The position numbers were made by a program, and so were the translations under genes. This document shows, one piece after another, positions 22,485 through 28,108 of a stretch of DNA of 28,108 nt. Origin of the DNA: CAG-103 sp963627135 (GTDB lineage Bacteria; Bacillota; Clostridia; Oscillospirales; Oscillospiraceae); assembly GCA_963627135.1 (NCBI GenBank), contig CAVFZY010000006.1:1-28108 (forward strand), written 5' to 3'. The number at the start of each line of letters is the position of its first letter. Positions within the stretch are counted from its first letter, which is position 1. The notes under the pieces are model-generated. The model had not been told where the DNA came from. It did not search any database and saw nothing but the letters and a program-made list of their open reading frames with translations.

Positions 22485-25073
22485 TCAGACCTTGGCGAGA
22501 AAGCACGCCTGACTCCCGACCTCGGAGTAGAGGATCGCCTGATCCTGCCCGAGATCATAGACGCAGATGACGTCTGCCATCGCATCGTCTGCATCTGCCT
22601 GCATGAGCTTGGAATACACATTCTCACAGCCCGCAAACAGTGCATCCTCAAATACGCATCCGTCCTCGCCGGGGTAGAGAGCAACATAGAACGTTCCGGC
22701 TTCGACAAGGTCCTGGAAGAAGTGGCTGCCATAGCTCAGTTCCGGGCGCAGGCCGTGCGAGCTGTAGGCAAGCTCGGCAATACAGTCAAAGCGATTGATC
22801 TCCATAAAATGCACCGGCACGCCGAGACTGGGAATGGTCGTCCCCCAGCGCCCCGGGCCGAGCAGGATCGTGCCCTCGTCGCGCAGGAGGTTGTTGAGCT
22901 CTCCAAGCTTGCGCGCGACCTGATACTTGCACTGCTCCGGCAGGTCTAGATAGGGTTCGACCTGGACCATGACAGCGTAGCGCACAGGCAGGCACACGTT
23001 GCCGCCCATGAAGTTGCCCTCGGTGCGGAAATAGAATGCCTTGACATTCGGCATGACCCCGGCAGCACCTACGCCGCGCGTCTGAAGCGGCCGACACTGC
23101 AGAAGATTGACACGGTAATCGCCATCTGCGTCAAAGTTGCAGGCATATTCGATGTCGACAGGGTAACTGTATTTCTCCTCCAGAATGCGCATGACCTCGG
23201 TCATGACGGAGGTGAAATCCGTGTTGCGCAGCAGCTTGCGGAAATTCAGGATATCCGGTGCACCGGCGGTGCTCTGCCCCATCTCGCGCAGCCGCGAAAC
23301 GGTGGGATAGTCCGGCTCCATGAACAGCGACGGGTCGGCCTTGAGGTCACGCTTGTCGATGCCGTCCACGCGGATCGTTTCAAATTCGTTATCCTTCAGG
23401 CTGATCGCATCCATTTTGTGCTGAGAATACTTATACTCATCACCGTATGCGACCATCGGCGGGGCAGTCGGGTTGTCCATGTTCAGCAGCCGGGCATAGT
23501 CGTCGGCCTCACGGTCGACCGCGCGCGTGCCCATGCCGAACACCAGCCGCAGCATGCCCTTATTCTCCGCCGAAGCGTTCTGCTTGTTCAGGTACAGGTT
23601 CTTGGAATGGCCGACGCCGGCAATATGCGGATAGTAGTAGTCTCCATGCACATCACCGCAGACACGCATGACCAGCAGCGCCATCTGCTCATCGCGGTCA
23701 AGGAGCTTGCGCTCTGCGCGGTATTTGATCGCGTCCGGGTTGACGGTGCTTGCATAGACCTGCTTGACAGCACGCTCGAAGACATCATAGCGCTCTTTCA
23801 GGCTACCCTGATTCGGGCAGAAAACGCTCTCATATTTGCCAGCAAAGGCATTGCCAAAGCCGTCCTCCAAGATGGAGCTGGAGCGCACGATGATCGGCGA
23901 CTGGCCGAAATACTCGAGCATGGACAGAAACTGTTCCTTGATGCTTGGCATGAAGGTCCCGTTGAGCAGCAGCTCGCGGATCGGTTCCGCGTATTCGAGG
24001 TAGTCCGCCGCCTCGACCATCCGGATACGGGAGGACCACAGCCCGTTTTGAACACCGTAAGTATAAAAGACGTCGGCGCCGATGTAATAGGAATCGTGCG
24101 GCTCGATACGTGTCCGATACAGCTCCGGCGCAACATCTCGCAGGATGTTGCGCGCCAGCAGCATACCGGCGGCTTTGCCGCCGATGCAGCCCGTGCCGAT
24201 CTCGCGATTCTTGATATACAGCAGATCTTTCATGGAGAAATATTTCCGGCACAGCGCAAGACGCGTCGGCTCATTACCGAGCAGACAGCGTAGGATGTTT
24301 TCCTTGAGCTGCTGTCCATCCTCGTCCGTCGGCTCCCTGCCGTCGGAAACGGAATCGAACATGCTGTCCCAACAATCGCGCCGCTCGCCGGTCTGGGTGA
24401 AGCGCTCAAAAATGGCGTAGGTATCCGCGCTGGATGTCAGCGTGCGCCACTTGGTTCCGGTGATCTTCAGTGGGAAATACGTTGTCGGCGTGCTGCGGCC
24501 GCGCACTTTGACCGCGTGGATATAAACGCTGCCATCAAGCGTGCGGATATTGGCAAGCAGCGGCGCTTCTTTCCGGATGCGCGATATGGTCTCGTAGGTA
24601 TGCTTTTCATAGTCGATCGGCTGATATGCGATCGCCTGACGGCGGATCAGGAAGGGGTTGATCAGCAGGAAAAAGTTCGAGATCATCAGGTCAGAGAACC
24701 AGTATTTTTGCAGGTCCGACAGGCAGTCGAACACGAAAAACGTACCGAGCGGCTCCTTGTCGATGATTCTGTGCACCTGCACGGCAAAGGTCTCAAATCC
24801 GACGTGCGGGTCCAGCTCATATTTTTCAACATTGGCGCCGCCATCACGCAGGGCTGCCGCATCCATGATCTCCTCATGGTCGGCAAAGCGTATATAGACG
24901 ATGCGGTTGCCCTGCCGGGCGATATTGGTCACAAATCGCGTTGCGACATACATATAGTCGCTGATGTGCTCGCACTGCCAAACGACCGTGTCGCCCGGGC
25001 GAAGAAAATCGATCGCCTCGTCAAAGCCATCGATGCCAGTGCTGATGCGGCGTTCCTTGTCCATCGTTTCCAT
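22485..25073 (-). CDS. fusion of a degenerate KaiC-like domain and a PEP-synthase-type ATP-grasp domain
   Basis: An 862-residue cytosolic protein of unknown role. Residues 10-200 resemble a KaiC/RecA-type module: STGIDGFDEAIDFLRPGDTVVW matches the KaiC entry, but the following Walker A (GxxGxGKT) is absent. FFVFDCLSDL at about 115 sits where Walker B is expected. Residues about 285-670 match the PPDK/PEP-synthase ATP-binding domain: IGGKAAGMLLARN (298-), IIVRSSSILEDGFGNAFAGKYESV (about 394-417) and VNLLQCRPLQT (659-). A conserved C-terminal part has LLGPGRWGTTIPSLGVPV and SYGSHFFQDL. The phospho-His domain (GGxTSHAA) and the PEP-binding TIM barrel are absent, so it cannot be a complete PEP synthase or PPDK. 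The start has AGAGGA 8 bases upstream. It is monocistronic. Related PPDK_N proteins exist in several phyla without assigned function. Confidence 0.75.
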   Translation of the reverse strand: METMDKERRISTGIDGFDEAIDFLRPGDTVVWQCEHISDYMYVATRFVTNIARQGNRIVYIRFADHEEIMDAAALRDGGANVEKYELDPHVGFETFAVQVHRIIDKEPLGTFFVFDCLSDLQKYWFSDLMISNFFLLINPFLIRRQAIAYQPIDYEKHTYETISRIRKEAPLLANIRTLDGSVYIHAVKVRGRSTPTTYFPLKITGTKWRTLTSSADTYAIFERFTQTGERRDCWDSMFDSVSDGREPTDEDGQQLKENILRCLLGNEPTRLALCRKYFSMKDLLYIKNREIGTGCIGGKAAGMLLARNILRDVAPELYRTRIEPHDSYYIGADVFYTYGVQNGLWSSRIRMVEAADYLEYAEPIRELLLNGTFMPSIKEQFLSMLEYFGQSPIIVRSSSILEDGFGNAFAGKYESVFCPNQGSLKERYDVFERAVKQVYASTVNPDAIKYRAERKLLDRDEQMALLVMRVCGDVHGDYYYPHIAGVGHSKNLYLNKQNASAENKGMLRLVFGMGTRAVDREADDYARLLNMDNPTAPPMVAYGDEYKYSQHKMDAISLKDNEFETIRVDGIDKRDLKADPSLFMEPDYPTVSRLREMGQSTAGAPDILNFRKLLRNTDFTSVMTEVMRILEEKYSYPVDIEYACNFDADGDYRVNLLQCRPLQTRGVGAAGVMPNVKAFYFRTEGNFMGGNVCLPVRYAVMVQVEPYLDLPEQCKYQVARKLGELNNLLRDEGTILLGPGRWGTTIPSLGVPVHFMEINRFDCIAELAYSSHGLRPELSYGSHFFQDLVEAGTFYVALYPGEDGCVFEDALFAGCENVYSKLMQADADDAMADVICVYDLGQDQAILYSEVGSQACFLAKV

Positions 25074-25218
25074 GCTTCTGTTCCTCTCTTTCGTAAAAAT
25101 ATTGGGTGTACGTGAACCGTCAAAAGCCGCATGATCACGGCACTTTCTTCAACCACCGGAATGCAACATTGCACTCCTCGTTCCGGAAAGTAGAGACAAC
25201 TCCATTTTGATATGGCGT
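25074..25218 (-). promoter_or_regulatory. long structured 5' leader of the KaiC-like/ATP-grasp gene
   Basis: The predicted transcript starts near 25212 and runs about 140 bases before the ATG. It can form a hairpin with CCGGAA/TTCCGG ends and an inner TGCA-ATGT-TGCA (25156-25186), with a 7-base bulge. A smaller GCCGT/GCGGC hairpin followed by TTTT lies near 25107-25125. No known riboswitch class is recognised. A weak attenuator or RNA-stability element is possible. Confidence 0.4.
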
Positions 25219-25227
25219 ATTATACCA
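25219..25227 (-). promoter_or_regulatory. extended -10 promoter of the KaiC-like/ATP-grasp gene
   Basis: On the minus strand TGG-TATAAT, a perfect -10 (25224-25219) with the TGn extension. The -35 region (TAGAAA) is poor, as is common with extended -10 promoters. Confidence 0.7.
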
Positions 25228-25307
25228 CATCTTCCGAGCATTTTCTACCATAACATTCCTGTCACAAGGTACAACGCCGGCGCATCACATCTCTATCATG
25301 TAATGGC

Positions 25308-25349
25308 CGAAAAAACAGAAAAAGCCCACTGATTACATTCAGCGGGCTT
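25308..25349 (-). terminator. terminator of the MetRS-domain gene
   Basis: On the minus strand AAGCCCGCTGA (25349-25339), loop ATGTAA and TCAGTGGGCTT (25332-25322, one G-U), then TTTCTGTTTTTTC. It ends transcription from the right-hand segment before the core gene's promoter. Confidence 0.85.
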
Positions 25350-25395
25350 CATGGCTAAAAATCGTGAGGCGTAAGCACAGCCAATTTGGGGGAAA

Positions 25396-25863
25396 TCAAT
25401 ACAGCTTTGCGCCTGCCGGAATGTGAGGATCAACCATCAGCAAATGCAACTTTTCCTCGCCGTTTTCGTGATGCACAGCGGAGATCAACATACCGCAGGA
25501 GTCGATGCCCATCATGGGGCGAGGCGGCAGGTTGGTGATGGCGATGCAGGTCTTGCCCACCAGCTCTTCCGGCTCATAATACTCGTGAATACCACTCAAA
25601 ATGACCCTATCTACGCCAGTTCCGTCGTCCAATACGAACTTTAAGAGCTTTTTGGACTTCTTCACAGCTTCGCATTCCTTGACCTTTACGGCACGGAAAT
25701 CGCTCTTGGAGAAGGTGTCAAAATCGACCTGATCTTGGAACAAAGGCTCGATCTGAACATTGGAAAAATCAATTTTTTCCTCAACTTCGGGAGCCGCCTG
25801 AGCAGCCTCCGCAGGAGCCGAAACTTCCTTGGAAACCTTCTTGTCGGAGTCCAAAGGTTTCAT
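25396..25863 (-). CDS. methionyl-tRNA synthetase C-terminal tRNA-binding domain, free-standing (MetRS beta-like)
   Basis: A 155-residue protein. Residues about 1-45 are an Ala/Glu/Lys-rich linker. Residues about 48-155 form an EMAPII/Trbp111-type OB fold: DFDTFSKSDFRAVKV, KKSKKLLKFVLDDGTG, ILSGIHEYYEPEELVGK, NLPPRPMMGIDSCGMLISA and VDPHIPAGAKLY. This domain is the C-terminal dimerisation/tRNA-binding part of bacterial MetRS. The MetRS catalytic domain (HIGH, KMSKS) is absent here. ATG 25863 is preferred; GTG 25884 in frame is possible, but neither has a well-placed ribosome-binding site. Codon use is less GC-rich than in the core genes. It may be a free-standing subunit, or a remnant of a MetRS gene cut off by rearrangement. 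Confidence 0.8.
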   Translation of the reverse strand: MKPLDSDKKVSKEVSAPAEAAQAAPEVEEKIDFSNVQIEPLFQDQVDFDTFSKSDFRAVKVKECEAVKKSKKLLKFVLDDGTGVDRVILSGIHEYYEPEELVGKTCIAITNLPPRPMMGIDSCGMLISAVHHENGEEKLHLLMVDPHIPAGAKLY

Positions 25864-25884
25864 TGTGGGGATAAGATTCCTCAC

Positions 25885-26222
25885 ATGGAATAGCTGTGTA
25901 GAAGCCCTGTTAATACTGTGCTTTGCTTACAGGTCACATTTTCCCGTGTGTGATAACTCTGTACATTTCCCTGCTGAAAGCATACACCATAGTGGTGCTC
26001 CAAGTGGTGTATGTGGTGCAACTCCAACCTTTCGCACCTCCGAAAGATTGTAGTTAATATTATAACAGTAGAATCTCAGAATTTCAATGGGTTTCAGGTC
26101 GTTCCGTAAGGAATCCAGAAAAAACTTCAATACTCTGCTTACATTCACTCTTTATATTGTGCCCGTCTAAAGCGTGGTTATAAACGGATATGCAAAGTTC
26201 AATCCCGTACTACGCCACTCCG
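25885..26222. other. 338-base non-coding stretch with one imperfect hairpin
   Basis: No convincing gene is seen on either strand. CATACACCA (25981-25989) and TGGTGTATG (26005-26013) form a 9-bp stem with a 15-base loop. On the minus strand it is followed by CTTTC, so it may be a weak terminator of the metallophosphoesterase gene or part of an element end. Base composition is AT-rich. Confidence 0.5.
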
Positions 26223-26972
26223 TTAATCCTCTATCACAAGACAATTTACCTTTCCACTGAACGCTGTACAGGCATCTATGGCAATAATTCCGGGACCATA
26301 ATAGGGAGAGAAGTCCGCATCTTCTCCAAACTCGGTCCCCTTGTGTTCGTATTTGCTATGGCCATACGAAGTATGCCAGTGTCCGCAAACAATGGTCTTA
26401 TTCTCATCTGCGGTCTGTGCTGCATCCATGCCATTGAACCATCTTGCTTGATTCCATTGCTCACGGCCTGCTTCTCTCCAAGAAGAAATATAGCTGTAGC
26501 TTTTATCCCTGTTAGGAATGCTTGGTATCCAGCCATGCGTGAAAACATAGTGTTCCGTCTCAAAGTAATCAAGCATCGCTGGGATAATCTCTTTGTAAAA
26601 CGGTGTGTCTTTCGCTGCATCGGCAAAATCATAATGGCGTATAGATGCCATCACTGGATCAAAGCCCGTCAACTGGAGTGCAGTATCATAAGTTCCGTTT
26701 GATTTGTGATAGCTATATGGCATCCCTGCATCCGTGGTCACAAGCTCCACAAATAGGTCCTCATGGTTTCCACGAATGAGAATTATCTTGTCTTGCTCCA
26801 TCTGCTCCAATATGAACTGCTGAAGCTGTTTCGCCTCATGCCCTCGATCAAATAAATCTCCGAGCACGATCAACTTATGAGGAGTTGTATCGGAAAAGAA
26901 GCCTGCCTTTTCCAATGCAGATTTCATCTGCGTATAGTAGCCGTGAATATCGGAGACAACATAGTAACGCAT
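26223..26972 (-). CDS. metallophosphoesterase, serine/threonine phosphatase-like
   Basis: A 249-residue calcineurin-like phosphoesterase of the PPP/ApaH branch. All metal and phosphate motifs are present in order: SDIHG (residues 8-12), GDLFDRG, RGNHED, FTHGW and GHWH near the C-terminus. The spacing fits small bacterial protein-phosphatase-like or bis(5'-nucleosyl)-tetraphosphatase-like enzymes. It has no signal peptide. It lies in the AT-richer segment, downstream of a small ORF and an excisionase gene on the same strand, at a place where a Tn916-type element would be expected to have its integrase. It may be cargo of a mobile element or a flanking gene. Whether the substrate is a phosphoprotein or a dinucleotide is undetermined. 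Confidence 0.88.
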   Translation of the reverse strand: MRYYVVSDIHGYYTQMKSALEKAGFFSDTTPHKLIVLGDLFDRGHEAKQLQQFILEQMEQDKIILIRGNHEDLFVELVTTDAGMPYSYHKSNGTYDTALQLTGFDPVMASIRHYDFADAAKDTPFYKEIIPAMLDYFETEHYVFTHGWIPSIPNRDKSYSYISSWREAGREQWNQARWFNGMDAAQTADENKTIVCGHWHTSYGHSKYEHKGTEFGEDADFSPYYGPGIIAIDACTAFSGKVNCLVIED

Positions 26973-26978
26973 AATTTC

Positions 26979-27101
26979 TTATTTTTCGCCTCTATTTTCC
27001 TTGGATAGTCTGTCGGCCAGAATCAACTCTTTCATCTTAAAGCAGAGCCATTCATCTATGGTCAGATTAAGCTCGGCAAGGGCAATCACCAGCCGCTTCA
27101 T
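26979..27101 (-). CDS. small 40-residue protein of unknown function, behind a four-codon minicistron
   Basis: An ORF starting MKRLVIALAELNLTIDEW and ending SKENRGEK, amphipathic and helix-rich, with no recognised domain. It is preceded by ATG CAG TTA GAA TGA (27117-27103), whose AAGGAG site (27131-27126) is ideally placed. That stop is one base before the ATG at 27101. The small protein has no good ribosome-binding site of its own, so it would be made by reinitiation. Alternatively, a single-base frameshift has broken one longer gene of about 45 codons that starts at 27117. The metallophosphoesterase begins 6 bases after its stop. Confidence 0.45.
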   Translation of the reverse strand: MKRLVIALAELNLTIDEWLCFKMKELILADRLSKENRGEK

Positions 27102-27229
27102 CTCATTCTAACTGCATAGTCTTCACTCCTTTGCTTTCGCTTTTCTCTTGGCACCATTAAGGATACATAGAGACATCTCGTTTTCCAATGTTGCGAATCA
27201 GCCTATATCAAGCAAATCGCATACTTGAC

Positions 27230-27442
27230 TCATACAGAATAGGCCGACTCAAGGTATTCATCGAACTTTTTCCGCTTGATCATCCTTCGATTTCCAACCC
27301 AAATAACATAGTTGCATTCGGACTTATCGGTCATATCCCGCAGCTTCCTCACGCCGATACCGCTATATGCGGCAGCTTCTTCAAGGCTAATGGTAATGCG
27401 CTCCCAAACAGGAACGAGGTTTTCTTTTTCTGTTCTGGTCAT
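27230..27442 (-). CDS. xis: Tn916-type excisionase (Xis)
   Basis: A 70-residue winged-helix DNA-binding protein. The layout VPVWERITISLEEAAAYSGIG, then KLRDM, WVGNRRMIKRKKFDEYL closely follows Tn916 Xis (PIWERYTLTIEEA...IGENKLR...NGNRIQIKRKQFE). Such proteins bend DNA at element ends and direct a tyrosine integrase towards excision. A GGGGAGG site lies 8 bases before the ATG, and the ATG directly follows the previous gene's stop, so the two are translationally coupled. In Tn916 the integrase gene lies just downstream; here no integrase is found in the 1.8 kb or more that follows. The element may be truncated or arranged differently. Confidence 0.88.
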   Translation of the reverse strand: MTRTEKENLVPVWERITISLEEAAAYSGIGVRKLRDMTDKSECNYVIWVGNRRMIKRKKFDEYLESAYSV

Positions 27443-27919
27443 TTATTTTACCTCCCCGTGCCTTTTAAGATAGGCGATATACTCGCTTCTGTTTCGGAAC
27501 TTGTACCATCTCCAGTTGTATTCCCCTGACTTGAAAAACGCCTTGCGGATCGCATCGTAGAAATGTTGGATGGCTCTCATATTGATATTGGGGGTCAGCA
27601 CCAGATCGCTGACTTTGATGTCCGAAAGGTCTTTATGTACTTTCCTCCATGAGGTATAGTGGAAGGGTTGTAACATCATGCCGTTATAGATTGCCTCGTC
27701 GATAGCTGTGTTTGGATTCAGCCACTTGTATAGGCAGATAATCACTTCCTCGACTCGGACAGCGTTCAGGCCCTGCATATTCATCAGGTCGAAAACACGC
27801 ATATCAAGGATCTGCTTCAGGGAACGGAAGCCCAAATCGCAAAAGTAATCAGCGACGACCTGATCATCTTTTTCGAGCCACTTTGTCGAGCTGGGGTTGA
27901 TGTTTATTTTGTTGTTCAT
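27443..27919 (-). CDS. element-associated protein with RNA-polymerase-alpha-CTD-like helix-hairpin segment
   Basis: A 158-residue protein. Residues about 15-60 (DYFCDLGFRSLKQILDMRVFDLMNMQGLNAVRVEEVIICLYKWL) resemble the helix-hairpin-helix of the RNA polymerase alpha-subunit C-terminal domain, which contacts DNA or activators. The second half repeats the theme weakly (LSDIKVSDLVLTPNINMRAIQHFYDAI) and ends in a basic, aromatic tail (WRWYKFRNRSEYIAYLKRHGE). ATG 27919 is chosen because AGGAG lies 8 bases upstream; GTG 27928 overlaps that site. It is translationally coupled to xis, which suggests a role in control of excision or transfer. The family is not recognised by name; the alpha-CTD comparison is from pattern only. 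Confidence 0.65.
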   Translation of the reverse strand: MNNKININPSSTKWLEKDDQVVADYFCDLGFRSLKQILDMRVFDLMNMQGLNAVRVEEVIICLYKWLNPNTAIDEAIYNGMMLQPFHYTSWRKVHKDLSDIKVSDLVLTPNINMRAIQHFYDAIRKAFFKSGEYNWRWYKFRNRSEYIAYLKRHGEVK

Positions 27920-28108
27920 GTGAATCACTCCTACCGGGTTTTATGAGATTGCCCTCTCACTTTCTCTTTGCCGAATTTTTTTGCGATTTTCCCGCTGCTT
28001 TCACTAATTTTCTAAATTATTTTTTCTCAGCTCCACTAACTGGCCAATAAAATGATGTAAACGCCCTGCGGCAGCACTGAACAAAAGAAAATTTCAAGTC
28101 CACAATGT
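27920..28108 (-). other. window-edge stretch upstream of the xis pair
   Basis: AT-rich sequence. It holds the ribosome-binding site of the gene starting at 27919. One minus-strand frame stays open from the window edge to a TAA at 28017-28019 (29 codons, ending VSGAEKK). This could be the tail of another element gene, but nothing recognisable is visible. Confidence 0.3.

Noticed and set aside
25927..26148. A 73-codon minus-strand frame in the gap before the phosphoesterase
   Set aside because: It has no ribosome-binding site or domain, covers the hairpin at 25981-26013, and has an unusual Cys/His/Pro-rich end typical of chance frames.

Overview
The window reads as chromosome of a GC-rich Gram-positive gut-type Clostridia, probably Oscillospiraceae-like (inferred, no taxonomic search possible). 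The reasons are Firmicutes-style promoters and strong Shine-Dalgarno sites, a T-box leader, two S-layer-homology (SLH) proteins, a type III glutamine synthetase and an ANTAR regulator. About the first 25 kb is GC-rich. The last 2.7 kb is visibly more AT-rich and carries a Tn916-type excisionase gene, so it looks like part of an integrated element or its remnant.

Layout. 1-49: tRNA-Ala (minus, cut by the window edge). 231-878: HAD phosphatase. 911-4266 (minus): pcrA-type helicase followed 5 nt later by an EamA permease. 4370-5002: metallo-beta-lactamase-fold protein with an altered metal motif. 5057-6412 (minus): TrkA potassium-uptake regulator. 6676-10602: a 980-residue ABC ATPase-permease fusion, then a secreted Ig-like/SLH protein whose ribosome-binding site lies inside a terminator-like hairpin. 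10643-12839 (minus): asparagine synthetase then a GNAT acetyltransferase, behind an Asn-type T-box. 13167-15260 (minus): glutamine synthetase III. 15682-20623 (plus): ANTAR regulator, pyrG, purB, purA. 20757-22289: secreted GH25 lysozyme with SLH domains. 22485-25073 (minus): unusual KaiC-like/ATP-grasp fusion. 25396-28108 (minus): MetRS C-terminal tRNA-binding domain, metallophosphoesterase, small ORF, excisionase and an RNA-polymerase-alpha-CTD-like protein.

The centre (about 11.2-20.6 kb) is a glutamine/nucleotide nitrogen block. GlnN makes glutamine; AsnB and PyrG use it as amide donor; PurA and PurB make AMP. It shows several layers of RNA-level control: an Asn T-box before asnB, a terminator with an ANTAR-type hexaloop hairpin in the glnN leader, a second strong leader terminator before the ANTAR-pyrG-purB-purA operon, and a 12-bp direct repeat at 21-bp spacing between the divergent promoters. 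The ANTAR protein has a receiver domain without the usual phosphorylation residues. This locus is the most interesting regulatory system in the window. The most unusual protein is the 862-residue KaiC-like/PEP-synthase-like fusion.
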